A DNA stretch of 64,000 nt from positions 2,666,001 through 2,730,000 of the forward strand of contig OY761541.1 in NCBI GenBank assembly GCA_963664625.1, read 5' to 3'. The translations under genes and the position numbers were made by a program. Below the pieces are notes generated by a model. It worked only from the letters and a program-made list of their open reading frames with translations. It was not told the origin of the DNA and ran no database searches. This document shows positions 25,621 through 34,970 of the stretch, one piece after another (position 1 is the first letter of the stretch; each line of letters begins with the position of its first letter). Source of the DNA: CBDCFV01 sp963664625 (GTDB lineage Bacteria; Chloroflexota; Dehalococcoidia; Lucifugimonadales; UBA3495).

Positions 25621-25888
25621 ATTTGTTGTTACTCTCGTGGTGCATGGTTGCCTGCGGAAAGCGTGAGATTAGGGCCTCCCTGTATAGCCAATGTCCCCAC
25701 TTCCCAACACCACATCATCATTCGCGGTGTCCTGATTGTACATCTACACCAACACACGAAACACCCGCGCACTCCCATCCTTGACTGCCAAAATCAATTC
25801 GGCTATAAATGGGCGGCGCCACCAGGAAGTTTTGTGCGTGAACACGCCTTTCAAATAGTGTTCACGCCATACTCACAGGAGGACTGAC

Positions 25889-27541
25889 GTGAACGGCGAA
25901 ACGGCTATTGCGAATATTCTCAGGATGGAAGGGACCGAGCACCTCTTCTGCTACCCGGCCAACACCTTGATCGAGGCGGCTGCCATAACCGGCATTCAGC
26001 CCATCATGTCCCGCACCGAGCGGACGACAGTGAACATGGCCGACGGCTATACCCGCATCACCAACGGGCGCCGCACCGGCGTCGTCGTGACCCAATCGGG
26101 GCCGGGCATCGAAAACGCTTTCGGAGGCGTTGCTCACGCCTACGCTGAGTCAACGCCTGTATTGGTTCTGCCAGGAGGCACCGAGACCCTCCGCCAAGGC
26201 CAGTCTCCCGATTTCGACGCTGTCGCTGCTTACCGGAGCGTTACCAAGTGGGCCGCCCAGATAAACCATGTAGAACGCATCCCGGAGATGATGAGGCGCG
26301 CCTACACTTACCTGCGGACGGGAAGGGGCAGCCCGGTAATGGTGCAGGTGCCCCGCGACGTCGGGCAGGCCGAGTTGGACGAGGCGTCCTTCAACTACCG
26401 CCCCGTCAAGGGCTACAAGAGCGCCGGAGACCCGGCGGATGTTGCCGATGCCGTGAAGGCTTTGCTGGCCGCCAGGAACCCGCTTATCTACGCGGGACAG
26501 GGCGTCCTGTGGGCCGAGGCGTCGGAGGAGTTGGTGCAGTTCGCCGAGTTGGTGAACGTTCCGGTTATGACCACCAACACGGGCAAGAGCGCATTCCCGG
26601 AGAACCACCCCCTGTCGGTAGGAGTCGGCGCGGGAACAATGACCCGCATGGCGCGCCACTACCTGGACCAGGCCGACCTGGTGTTCGGAATAGGTTGCAG
26701 CTTCACCACCAACCTGGCGTCGGTGGGCATTCCCCAAGGCAAGGTCTTGGTCCAGTGCACCGTCGACGAGAAAGACCTGAACAAGGAAGAGCAAATTCAC
26801 CACGCCGTTATCGGCGACGCCAAGCTGGTGCTGGCCCAACTGACGGAAGAAGTCAGAATGCAGGCGGGCGCCAACGGCAGGCGGGGCAACGGCTCGGTGG
26901 AGGCGGAAATCAAGCGCATCAAGGACGAATGGCTTGCCCAGTGGATGCCCCTGCTCACGTCGGACGAGGTGCCCATCAATCCCTACAGGGTGATATGGGA
27001 CCTGATGCACACCGTCGACCGGACCCAGACCGTTCTAACCCATGACTCCGGCCATCCACGCGACCAGACCATACCGTTCTACGAGTCTATCGTTCCCAGG
27101 GGCTACTTGGGTTGGGGCAACTCGTCCCAGTTGGGCTACGGCCTGGGCATTGCCTTGGGCGCCAAGCTGGGCGCGCCCGACAAGTTGGTGGTCAACATCA
27201 TGGGCGACGCCGCCATCGGCATGGCCGGCATGGACATCGAAACGGGTGTGCGACACGAAATACCTATCCTGACCATAGTCCTGAATAACCACGTGCTCAG
27301 CGGCTACGCGGCCAACTATCCGGTGGCCGCCGACAGCTTCGCGTTCACCAACCTCTACGGAGACTACGCCGACTTGGCTCGGTCGCTGGGCGCCTACGGG
27401 GAAAGGGTGGAAGACCCGGCCCAGATTATCCCCGCCATCGGCCGGGCGCGGGCCGCCATAGCCGATGGACAACCCGCCCTCATCGAGTTCATGACCAAAG
27501 AGGAGAACACCCTTTCCCGGCTGGCGCCGGGCTCGGCGTAA
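25889..27541 (+). CDS. Thiamine diphosphate-dependent enzyme (acetolactate synthase-like)
   Basis: Protein of 550 residues with the three-domain ThDP architecture. The N-terminal pyrimidine-binding domain holds the catalytic glutamate in SRTERTTVNMADGY; a central Rossmann-like domain follows; the C-terminal PP domain has GDAAIGMAGMDIETGVRHEIPILTIVLNN. The family includes acetolactate synthase, oxalyl-CoA decarboxylase and benzaldehyde lyase. The N-terminal residues diverge from true IlvB, and no ilvN is nearby, so a catabolic decarboxylase or carboligase is more likely. GTG start with AGGAGG upstream. Confidence 0.82.
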   Translation: MNGETAIANILRMEGTEHLFCYPANTLIEAAAITGIQPIMSRTERTTVNMADGYTRITNGRRTGVVVTQSGPGIENAFGGVAHAYAESTPVLVLPGGTETLRQGQSPDFDAVAAYRSVTKWAAQINHVERIPEMMRRAYTYLRTGRGSPVMVQVPRDVGQAELDEASFNYRPVKGYKSAGDPADVADAVKALLAARNPLIYAGQGVLWAEASEELVQFAELVNVPVMTTNTGKSAFPENHPLSVGVGAGTMTRMARHYLDQADLVFGIGCSFTTNLASVGIPQGKVLVQCTVDEKDLNKEEQIHHAVIGDAKLVLAQLTEEVRMQAGANGRRGNGSVEAEIKRIKDEWLAQWMPLLTSDEVPINPYRVIWDLMHTVDRTQTVLTHDSGHPRDQTIPFYESIVPRGYLGWGNSSQLGYGLGIALGAKLGAPDKLVVNIMGDAAIGMAGMDIETGVRHEIPILTIVLNNHVLSGYAANYPVAADSFAFTNLYGDYADLARSLGAYGERVEDPAQIIPAIGRARAAIADGQPALIEFMTKEENTLSRLAPGSA

Positions 27542-27617
27542 TCCCGATACAGTCCAATTGGCGTGATTGGTGGGCGATGGTTCAGGGAGGACAGTGCACG
27601 GTGGAAATGGGAGACTA

Positions 27618-27995
27618 ATGACAACTGCATACGAGGTTGAAGCCCTGTTTGCGGATGCGCGCTCTTTGCACGAATCGGCGCTTCGGCAGATGGACCAAGG
27701 AGATATTCGGGATGCTGCGGAAAAAGCTTGGTGCGCCACTAAAAGGGCGACCGATGCCTTGCTCTTGTCACGCACCGGAGAGGACTCGGCGGTTACTGCC
27801 GGGACCTCTGATGGATTAGACCTGCTGGCCCAACAGGATTCCTCCGTAAAAGTTCTTGTGGGCCGCTACTACAGCCGTATCCATCAACTCCACGGCAAGT
27901 GTTTCTATGAGGGAAACTGTGCGGGTGAAACTATCCGGCGCATCCGGGAGACGGACCTATACATTCACGATGCAGAGAGGCTGGCCCTGGGTTAG
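27618..27995 (+). CDS. HEPN-like helical protein
   Basis: Protein of 125 residues, nearly all helical: a first helix pair ending in GDIRDAAEKAWCATKRATDALL and a second around VLVGRYYSRIHQLHGKCFYEGNC. The A-EKAW-A segment matches that in the gene at 30632 and is typical of PaREP1/HEPN proteins, many of which act in toxin-antitoxin or RNA-cleavage systems. A canonical R-x4-6-H ribonuclease motif is not convincingly present, although RYYSRIH is arranged similarly. No adjacent nucleotidyltransferase partner is seen. Confidence 0.6.
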   Translation: MTTAYEVEALFADARSLHESALRQMDQGDIRDAAEKAWCATKRATDALLLSRTGEDSAVTAGTSDGLDLLAQQDSSVKVLVGRYYSRIHQLHGKCFYEGNCAGETIRRIRETDLYIHDAERLALG

Positions 27996-28072
27996 CCAAG
28001 GCTTGGGGCCTCGCTATCAGTACCGAGCATCTTGGCTCCTACGCCGCCGACGTAGAGGCCGTCCTGACCTCC

Positions 28073-29635
28073 ATGGGCCGGGAAGACCTGACTGGGCGGA
28101 TTTGGCGCAAGGACCATACGGTCTGGAAGCCGTACCCCACTGAAATCGCTGACCGGTTGGGCTGGCTGACAGTAACCGATGACATGCGCCAGCAGACCGT
28201 CGAGATTACAACCTTCGCCGACGATGTGCGTCGCGCCGGATTTCGAGACATAGTATTGCTGGGTATGGGCGGCAGCAGCCTTGGCCCGGAGGTGTTGCGG
28301 CAGACCTTCGGCAGCACCCCCGGTTTCCCAAGTCTGGTGGTGCTGGACTCCGTAGTGCCCGACCGGGTACTGGAAGTCAAAGACGCGGTTGACCCGGACA
28401 AAACCCTCTTCCTGTTCTCCTCCAAGTCCGGCTCCACCATCGAGCCGAACACCTGCTACGCGTACTTCCGCGACTTGGTAGCACAGTCTGTGAGCGAAAA
28501 CAAGGCTGGGGCCAACTTCGTCGCAATAACCGATGCCGGCACATCCTTGGAAGCATTGGCCGCCGCCCACGGTTTCCGCAAAGTATTCCTGAATCCCCCC
28601 GACATAGGGGGGCGCTACTCGGTCCTGTCATACTTTGGGCTGGTTCCTGCTGCCTTGATAGGCATCGACGTGGAAGAGTTGCTGGCCCGCGCTGACGACA
28701 TGAAGGGCCGTTGCCTGCCGGAACTGCCAGCCACGGCAAATCCCGGCGCACGGTTGGGAGCGATCATGGGTCTGCTGGCAGGACAAGGCCGGGACAAGAC
28801 GACGCTGGTGACCTCTCCCTCCATAAGTAGCTTCGGTCTTTGGGCAGAGCAACTCCTCGCGGAAAGCACGGGTAAAGAGGTTACGGGAATAGTCCCGGTC
28901 GCCAGCGAGCCGCTGGGAACGCCGGAGGAATACGGCGATGACCGTCTGTTCGTTTACCTGAGGCTGGAAGGCGACGACAACGAGGAAACCGACCTTGCTA
29001 TGGAGTCATTACAGGCAACAGGGCATCCAATGGTTCGTATAGACCTGCAAGACAAGTATGACATTGCCGCCGAGTTCTTCCGTTGGGAGTTCGCCACCTC
29101 CGTGGCTGGGTCTATTTTGAAGGTGAACCCATTCGACCAACCGGACGTGCAGTCGGCCAAGGACATGACGGACGCTGTTCTGGAACGCTTCAGACGCACC
29201 GGCGCACTTCCCCAAATGGGACCCCCTGGATCACTGGGGGACTTGCTGGCCCAAGCCAAGCAGGGCGACTACCTGACGGTGCTGGTCTACGCCGTAGAGA
29301 CGCCGGGTGTCAACGAAGCTCTGCAAACCCTGCGGCGCAATGTGATGCAGCGTTACGCCATCGCCACTACCGTTGGCTACGGCCCCCGGTACCTTCACTC
29401 TACTGGGCAATTGCACAAAGGTGGACCCGATTCGGGCCTGTTCCTGCAACTCACCGCAGACCATTCCCGTGTGGTTGATATACCCGGCCAGGGTTTCGGG
29501 TTCGGGCTGTTGGCCGACGCCCAAGCGTCGGGCGATATGCAGGCCCTGCGCAACGCTGGTCGGAGGGTGGTGTGCGTCCACTTGGGCGACAATCCCGAGA
29601 ATGGGATCACCCAATTGGTCGAAGAGTTGATCTAG
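28073..29635 (+). CDS. pgi: Glucose-6-phosphate isomerase, of the transaldolase-Pgi fusion type but stand-alone
   Basis: Protein of 520 residues with two SIS sugar-isomerase domains: LLGMGGSSLGPEVLRQTF and FLFSSKSGSTIEPN in the first, TLVTSPSISSFGLWAEQLLAES and a C-terminal LHKGGPDSGLFLQ in the second. The sequence is most like the isomerase half of bifunctional transaldolase/Pgi proteins. ATG 28073 has no ribosome site, and about 19 codons before it (STEHLGSYAADVEAVLTS) look like genuine family sequence. The true start may therefore be a non-standard codon near 28016, or the gene may have lost a fused 5' part. It is followed after 12 bases by gnd. Confidence 0.85.
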   Translation: MGREDLTGRIWRKDHTVWKPYPTEIADRLGWLTVTDDMRQQTVEITTFADDVRRAGFRDIVLLGMGGSSLGPEVLRQTFGSTPGFPSLVVLDSVVPDRVLEVKDAVDPDKTLFLFSSKSGSTIEPNTCYAYFRDLVAQSVSENKAGANFVAITDAGTSLEALAAAHGFRKVFLNPPDIGGRYSVLSYFGLVPAALIGIDVEELLARADDMKGRCLPELPATANPGARLGAIMGLLAGQGRDKTTLVTSPSISSFGLWAEQLLAESTGKEVTGIVPVASEPLGTPEEYGDDRLFVYLRLEGDDNEETDLAMESLQATGHPMVRIDLQDKYDIAAEFFRWEFATSVAGSILKVNPFDQPDVQSAKDMTDAVLERFRRTGALPQMGPPGSLGDLLAQAKQGDYLTVLVYAVETPGVNEALQTLRRNVMQRYAIATTVGYGPRYLHSTGQLHKGGPDSGLFLQLTADHSRVVDIPGQGFGFGLLADAQASGDMQALRNAGRRVVCVHLGDNPENGITQLVEELI

Positions 29636-29647
29636 CGGGGAGACGAC

Positions 29648-30556
29648 ATGGAAATAGGCATGATCGGCTTGGGCCGTATGGGCGGCAACATGGTTCAGCG
29701 GTTGTTGAGGGGTGGTCACCGTGTGGTGACCTACGACGCCAATCCCGACGCCGTTGCCGTCAGTCAAGGCCACGGGGCGGTGGCAGCGGCTTCGTTGAGT
29801 GAGTTGGTGGATGCCCTGTCCTCGCCCCGCCCGGTCTGGATAATGCTGCCCGCAGGTGAGCCGACCGAGTCCACCATCGACAGCCTGATACCACTGCTGG
29901 CGTCGGGAGACATCATTCTGGACGGAGGCAACGCTAACTACAAGGACAGTATGCGCCGGGCCGATAAGCTGTCCGGCTTTGGTCTGGAGTTCATGGACGT
30001 GGGCACCAGCGGCGGAATCTGGGGCTTGACCGAGGGGTATTCGTTGATGGTGGGCGGCAGAGAAGAGACCTACCGGCGCATGAAGCCGGTGTTTCAGACC
30101 CTTGCCCCGACGGAAGACAAGGGCCTGAGCCACGTTGGCCCCGCCGGTGCGGGACATTTTGTGAAAATGGTGCACAACGGCGTGGAGTACGGCCTGATGC
30201 AGGCCTACGCCGAAGGGTTCGAGATTTTGCAGGCCAAGTCCGAGTTCGACCTGGACTTGACGGAGATTGCAGAGACTTGGCGTTACGGCAGCGTGGTGCG
30301 TTCCTGGTTGCTGGACTTGGCGGCGTCCGCCTTGAAAGAGGACCCCGGCCTGGAGAGTTTACAGGCCTACGTGGACGACTCCGGTGAGGGCCGCTGGACG
30401 GTCCAGGAATCGGTGGACTTGGCAGTGCCCGCGCCGGTCATCACCGCGGCCCTGCAGCAACGGTTCAGGTCGCGCCAGGAACAGCCCTTCGGCGCAAAGC
30501 TGCTGGCGGCGCTCCGCAACCAGTTCGGCGGCCACGCCGTCCGCAAGGCCCGTTAA
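29648..30556 (+). CDS. gnd: 6-phosphogluconate dehydrogenase, decarboxylating (short, NAD-type)
   Basis: Protein of 302 residues. The N-terminal Rossmann fold MEIGMIGLGRMGGNMVQRLLRGGH carries the dinucleotide site. DVGTSGGIWGL and the catalytic-lysine motif GAGHFVKMVHNGVEYGLMQAYAEG are the substrate signatures. The 300-residue form corresponds to the NAD-preferring GntZ/YqeC group. It converts 6-phosphogluconate to ribulose 5-phosphate. It sits in an apparent pgi-gnd operon; no glucose-6-phosphate dehydrogenase gene is in the window. Confidence 0.92.
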   Translation: MEIGMIGLGRMGGNMVQRLLRGGHRVVTYDANPDAVAVSQGHGAVAAASLSELVDALSSPRPVWIMLPAGEPTESTIDSLIPLLASGDIILDGGNANYKDSMRRADKLSGFGLEFMDVGTSGGIWGLTEGYSLMVGGREETYRRMKPVFQTLAPTEDKGLSHVGPAGAGHFVKMVHNGVEYGLMQAYAEGFEILQAKSEFDLDLTEIAETWRYGSVVRSWLLDLAASALKEDPGLESLQAYVDDSGEGRWTVQESVDLAVPAPVITAALQQRFRSRQEQPFGAKLLAALRNQFGGHAVRKAR

Positions 30557-30631
30557 CCGGACTGTATCTCAATCGTGGCGAGAAGCTTTTCCAAGAGACG
30601 TGGCAGTCCAAATTAGGAGACCGGAAATCAC

Positions 30632-31171
30632 ATGACAACAATACCGCCGTTGCCAGAACCCGGGTTGCAAAGTCTGGAAGATCGTAGGGCTATAGGTCGC
30701 TGGTTTATTCAACAAGCGCGAGAGGAACTGGATAAAGGTCACCGACTCCAAGCAGGGGAGAAAGCATGGGGTGCGGTTGCCCATAATTTGAAGGCCGTTG
30801 GAGAATTGCGGGGATGGCGCCACGATTCACACCGGCACCTTGAGAATATCGGGCGGCAAATCGTGGCGGAGTGTAGAGATACGGAACTTGGCAACGCTAT
30901 CTCGGACGCCAACCACATCGGACACTTCAACTTCTACGAAAATCAACGTAGCCCTGAAGCGCTTAGAGAGCTAATACAAATGGTGGAAGAGGCTCTGCCA
31001 TCACTGGAAGCTTTGCAAGACGAGCCCCCGCGGTCCTTTACCATCACTTCCAATCAACAGCGCCGGCGGTTGGCGGAGCTTACGGGTAACGGCGGATTGC
31101 GAGTCGGAGATACATCCCCTGTAGGGTTCTCCTTACGGCATCAGCCTTCAGGGAGTGAAGGCCCTGTATAG
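30632..31171 (+). CDS. PaREP1/HEPN-like protein
   Basis: Protein of 179 residues. The helical N-terminal two thirds carries the segment LQAGEKAWGAVAHNLKAVGELRGWRHDSHRHL, similar to PaREP1-type HEPN proteins and sharing A-EKAW-A with the gene at 27618. The C-terminal 40 residues are low-complexity and probably disordered. TAGGAGA lies upstream of the ATG. Function unknown; HEPN proteins often bind or cut RNA. Confidence 0.6.
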   Translation: MTTIPPLPEPGLQSLEDRRAIGRWFIQQAREELDKGHRLQAGEKAWGAVAHNLKAVGELRGWRHDSHRHLENIGRQIVAECRDTELGNAISDANHIGHFNFYENQRSPEALRELIQMVEEALPSLEALQDEPPRSFTITSNQQRRRLAELTGNGGLRVGDTSPVGFSLRHQPSGSEGPV

Positions 31172-31256
31172 AAAAGCCTTGCGCTATTCTTGGCACAGGG
31201 CTGGGGGGCGTTAACCCGTCTATGCGGACCGCCGTCCGTAGGACCGGTTAGGCGGC

Positions 31257-32966
31257 CTATTCTTGGCCGCTCCCCTCTCCGGGCCGCATCCGGGTGAACT
31301 CCACCCCTTCCTGCCACACTTCGGCGCGGCCCTGTGTGCCCTGCCGAATCAGCACGTTGCACAGCCAGTCGTGGTCGTTGGGTTCCGGGTAATCGCTGCG
31401 GAAGTGGGAGCCGCGGGATTCCCGGCGGGCTAAGGCGCTCAGGCAGGTCACTTGGGCGACGGTCATAATGCTCCGCACGTCCAGCCACTCTTGCCACGCT
31501 TGGTTGTACTGGCGGACTGCCGGGACCGGCGCCTGCTCGACCCGGTGGCCCAGTTCGTCCAGGGAGGCGATGACCGATTCCAGGTCGGGGCCGTTGCGTA
31601 CTATGCCGCCCTTGTCCCACATCAACGACTCGATTTCCTGCCTGATGAAGAAGATGTTCTCGCTGCCCGTGCCCCCCAATGGGAACATGGCGGATATCAC
31701 GGCCGATTCCACTTCACGCTGGTCGACGGTGGGCAGGGTGCGGTCAACCACGAACTCCGCCATGACGTCACCGGCTATAGCCCCGAACACGGTGGACTCG
31801 GCTACCCCGTTGCCCCCGAGCCGATTGGCGCCGTGGACGCCACCTGAGTCCTCTCCGGCGACAAACAGCCGGTCCAGCCCGCTGCGGCAGTACTCGTCAA
31901 TCCGCACGCCTCCCATGTGGAAGTGGGCAGTGGGCGACACCTTGACTGGCTCCCGGGCCAGGTCGAACCCCACCTCACGGCAGCGCGCCACCATTCCGGG
32001 GAAAGACTTCTCTACAAACTCAGCTCCAAGATGAGAAACGTCCAGCATCACTGCGCCGTCGGGTGTACCCCTGCCCGCCTGTATTTCCATGTATCCGGCC
32101 CGCGAGACCATGTCGCGGGTGGACCGCTCCATGCGCTCCGGGTCGTATCGCTCCATGTAGCGTTCGCCCAGGCTGTTCAACAACCGGCCTCCCACGCCGC
32201 GCAGGCCCTCCTCCAGGACGGCGCCGGTTACGATGGTGCTCCCGGCCACCAGCCCGGTGGGGTGGAACTGGTACATCTCCATGTCCTGCAGGATGCAGCC
32301 GGCCCAGTAGCAAAGGGCCATGCCGTCGCCGCACTTCTCCAGCGACGGCGCGGCGATGGAGTACATCCTTGCGCCGCCGCCGGCTGCCATCAGCGTCGCC
32401 TTGGCGCCCACGGTGACGAACTGGCCGGTGCGCACGTTTAGCAGCAGCGCCCCGCCGATGCCGCCGGTGGAGTCGTGCAGCAACGATACCGCCCGGTGTT
32501 CGTCCAGCAGCGTCAGGTCAGCGGCCAGCACGTTCTCCTTGAGGCGGGACATAATCTCGATGCCCGTAAGGTCTCCCCGGTGTACCGTGCGGTCGAAGCT
32601 CTGTCCCGCAAAAGCCTTCTGGTAGATGTGCCCCCGGCTGTCACGGTCGAAGAAGCATCCCAACTGCTCCAGTTCGGCGATGATCCTCGGCGCGTGATTG
32701 ACCAGTACCCAAGCCAATTCCTGGTTGTTGATGAAGGCCCCGCCCTGGATGGTGTCTTCGAAGTGTTGCTGGAACGAGTCGCTGGGGTCCAGAACGGCGT
32801 TGTACCCGCCCTGCACCATCCGGGTGCAGCCGCTCTGCCCTATCTGCCCCTTGGCGACTACCACGATACTCAGGCGAGGGTTCTTGCGGTAGGCGTGCAA
32901 TGCGGCCATCAACCCGGCCCCGCCCCCGCCTATGATCAAAATGTCCGCGTTCAGTTGCTCCTGCAT
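31257..32966 (-). CDS. sdhA: Succinate dehydrogenase/fumarate reductase flavoprotein subunit
   Basis: Protein of 569 residues: FAD-binding DILIIGGGGAGLMAALHA at the N-terminus, substrate segment YQFHPTGLVAGSTIVTGAVLEEGLRGVGGRLLNS, and capping-domain AHFHMGGVRIDEYCRSG. The histidine that covalently holds FAD in E. coli SdhA (SHTVSAQGG) is replaced: the aligned segment reads SGCTRMVQGG, so FAD may be non-covalent. ATG 32966 has GGAG 5 bases upstream, and the 13 upstream codons are not conserved. It lies 3.7 kb from sdhCDB and on the opposite strand. Confidence 0.88.
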   Translation of the reverse strand: MQEQLNADILIIGGGGAGLMAALHAYRKNPRLSIVVVAKGQIGQSGCTRMVQGGYNAVLDPSDSFQQHFEDTIQGGAFINNQELAWVLVNHAPRIIAELEQLGCFFDRDSRGHIYQKAFAGQSFDRTVHRGDLTGIEIMSRLKENVLAADLTLLDEHRAVSLLHDSTGGIGGALLLNVRTGQFVTVGAKATLMAAGGGARMYSIAAPSLEKCGDGMALCYWAGCILQDMEMYQFHPTGLVAGSTIVTGAVLEEGLRGVGGRLLNSLGERYMERYDPERMERSTRDMVSRAGYMEIQAGRGTPDGAVMLDVSHLGAEFVEKSFPGMVARCREVGFDLAREPVKVSPTAHFHMGGVRIDEYCRSGLDRLFVAGEDSGGVHGANRLGGNGVAESTVFGAIAGDVMAEFVVDRTLPTVDQREVESAVISAMFPLGGTGSENIFFIRQEIESLMWDKGGIVRNGPDLESVIASLDELGHRVEQAPVPAVRQYNQAWQEWLDVRSIMTVAQVTCLSALARRESRGSHFRSDYPEPNDHDWLCNVLIRQGTQGRAEVWQEGVEFTRMRPGEGSGQE

Positions 32967-33273
32967 GGCGCTCCGAAATACGAATGAATCACTGGGCCCG
33001 CCCAATATAAGCCAGTTTTAGCTGGGTAGCAACGCACCGGACGCGGCAAGGAGCCGCTTCTGCCAAAACTCACTCATCCCTCTGTTAGACTCCTTTGGAG
33101 CGCGGGCGTCCCGCCCGCCCAAGTGGAGGCGCCGCCCGTTCCTCAATAGACCGGACCCAACGCCAATAACGCCATAGCAGACTTTCCCGCGATATATCCG
33201 ACGTGCACCAAGCCCGCTGGATGGCCTACGCCATAATCGCCAATGTTCTGTTAAGGGGATATAATCGCACCGT

Positions 33274-33789
33274 ATGACGGATTTCTGGTCGATCTCTTGG
33301 GGTGATGTAGCCACAGTAGCCGGAATTATAGTCTCATTGATCGGCCTCGGTTGGGCTATCAAAGAAGCCCGTGGTGCAAGGTCTGCTTCGGAGGCAGCAC
33401 AAGCGGCCGCGAGTGAAACTAGGGACCAAATGGCCCACCATTTGCAGACGGTAGATTTGCAGCGCGCCATCGGGCTGATCGAGCGCATCAAGACCTTGCA
33501 CGACAATAACCGATGGGAGGCCTCTACGGAGCATTACCAAACATTGAGAGCGATGCTGTCTGACGTCATAGTGCGGTGTCCTGAAGATCAGTCCGCTGTT
33601 CGAGAGAACCGGGCGGCTGCAAGAACAATTGTCTTTGGCATGGAAAATTCCGTTCGCCCGCGCGTTGGACAGGATATTCCCGAGCGCGACCGCTCTCGGT
33701 GGAATCGAAGTCTGAACGCTATCCAAAGTGATTTGGAAGAATTGGCGAGCAATGTCGGTTTTGGTGATTCTCAAGGAGAGACGAAATGA
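33274..33789 (+). CDS. Hypothetical membrane-anchored protein
   Basis: Protein of 171 residues. One N-terminal membrane helix (VATVAGIIVSLIGLGWAI, about 12-30) is followed by an Ala/Glu/Arg-rich helical segment and then a soluble helical domain (LQRAIGLIERIKTLHDNNRWEASTEHYQTLRAMLSDVI). No known family is recognised with confidence. Its stop overlaps the start of the next gene (ATGA), so the two are coupled. The pair sits in an accessory patch between sdhA and the fumarase operon. Confidence 0.55.
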   Translation: MTDFWSISWGDVATVAGIIVSLIGLGWAIKEARGARSASEAAQAAASETRDQMAHHLQTVDLQRAIGLIERIKTLHDNNRWEASTEHYQTLRAMLSDVIVRCPEDQSAVRENRAAARTIVFGMENSVRPRVGQDIPERDRSRWNRSLNAIQSDLEELASNVGFGDSQGETK

Positions 33790-34106
33790 TCGAGTTAGGC
33801 CAAATCTTGGCAGGATTAGTTCAACGAACGTCGGAAGGCAGATTGAAATGGAGACGGGCCGCTGAAAATTGGCAATTCGTCACCTCTGTGGATGCAATCT
33901 CAATCATGATTGTGGAGATTGTATCAGGAAGCCGTTACCGTCTCGACATACTTGATGAATCAGGAGACATCGTTGAGTCCCTTAGCTGCGAGGATACAAT
34001 GGGAAAAGAGGATGAACAATTGGAACGTCTCTATGTGTTGGCCCGCCGTTCAGCTCTCAACATCGACTCGACCTTGGAAAAACTAGCTAAAGCTCTGGAG
34101 TTGTAG
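33786..34106 (+). CDS. Hypothetical protein coupled to 33274 gene
   Basis: Protein of 106 residues. The first half (LAGLVQRTSEGRLKWRRAAENWQFVTSV) resembles small proteins of unknown function that contain a GRLKW motif. A beta-rich middle (ISIMIVEIVSGSRYRLDILDESGDIVES) and a C-terminal helix follow. No catalytic motif, signal peptide or membrane segment. It begins on the stop codon of the preceding gene. Function unknown. Confidence 0.55.
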   Translation: MIELGQILAGLVQRTSEGRLKWRRAAENWQFVTSVDAISIMIVEIVSGSRYRLDILDESGDIVESLSCEDTMGKEDEQLERLYVLARRSALNIDSTLEKLAKALEL

Positions 34107-34137
34107 CCAAATCCTACACATAACAATTCCGTTCCTT

Positions 34138-34365
34138 TTAACAGGTCTTGATGATCATCGCCTTCGCTCGCTGCTGTGAGAACTTGCCACTCTTCATGCC
34201 CTTCCCCTGACACTTCCCGCTTGCCAGTTCGTAAAACACTTCTCTACCATATTCCTTATTCCTTGTCCTGCTTAACGTCCCATTGGACGAGGACAAATCA
34301 ACAAAGCTAATCAGGCAACATGATAATTGATGCCTTAAATGACCTCTGTGACCAAGCACTCGCAC
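34138..34365 (-). pseudogene. Remnant of a duplicated sequence module, copy A
   Basis: The minus strand holds an ORF-like stretch of 75 codons (core NGTLSRTRNKEYGREVFYEL). A block of it matches 58030-58160 on the plus strand at the nucleotide level (for example CCGATGGGACGTT versus CCAATGGGACGTT, then ATATGGTAGAGA and GTGTTTTACGA). The reading frame is not conserved between the copies, so at least one is decayed. Both copies lie the same way beside a copy of the small unknown gene (34529 and 56078), marking a duplicated module. Confidence 0.5.
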
Positions 34366-34460
34366 CTAACTGCGGCCTTGACTACCTTCCAATCCCTACG
34401 CTCCCTCAATGTCCTGAAATGTCCGCAAATGTCCGCGTTTCTGAAATTTCCCTGCCCAAC

Positions 34461-34487
34461 CGTCATTCCCGCGAAGGCGGGAATCCA
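34461..34487. repeat. REP-like palindrome
   Basis: A perfect copy of the palindrome just upstream of the small unknown gene at 34529. It is absent from the paralogous locus near 56.4 kb, where a different hairpin occupies this interval. Confidence 0.87.
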
Positions 34488-34528
34488 AACGCCGCTCAGG
34501 CAAATAATCTTCTGGAGAGTTGACCATC

Positions 34529-34831
34529 ATGATGAGTGAAATAAACGCCCTCTGGCGCCGCGTCCGCGCCCTTCAACGTAAATTGGCCCGCGAACTGGCC
34601 GAGTACCGGCTGGGCCTCATTTGCGATGACCTTTGCGAACACTGGTTCGCCGCCTGGTCCGACCACAAGCCTCTGCCCGAAATCCGGCCCTTCATCAAGC
34701 GGGTGATGGACGCCGGCTACCGGCTCCTCCCCTTGGGTGCGGCCAACAACTACCTGGAGCGTTGCCTTGCCAAAGATAACGCACCCGACCCCCAAGTGCT
34801 GCTCGAGGCCATGCTCCCCTCGACTGGATAA
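34529..34831 (+). CDS. Small basic protein of unknown function, copy A
   Basis: Protein of 100 residues, rich in Arg/Leu and predicted helical (INALWRRVRALQRKLARELA, then LICDDLCEHWFAAWSDHKPLPEIRPFIKRVMDAGY). GGAGAG lies 9 bases before ATG 34529. It is nearly identical to the minus-strand gene at 56078-56371, differing at about ten positions, mostly near the C-terminus. Two very similar copies in one 64-kb window suggest recent duplication of a mobile or selfish cassette. No known family is recognised. Confidence 0.6.
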   Translation: MMSEINALWRRVRALQRKLARELAEYRLGLICDDLCEHWFAAWSDHKPLPEIRPFIKRVMDAGYRLLPLGAANNYLERCLAKDNAPDPQVLLEAMLPSTG

Positions 34832-34970
34832 TATCCCGCCTGCGGGTCCATCGGCTGACGCATCGGGCGCCGGGTCTTTCAGGGCAACCGCCCGTATGGT
34901 ATGTTTAACGGGCTGCCGAAACGGGGCTGTCCTTTTCCGGCGGGTTGAACTTCGACTGTAGGGTAACTGA

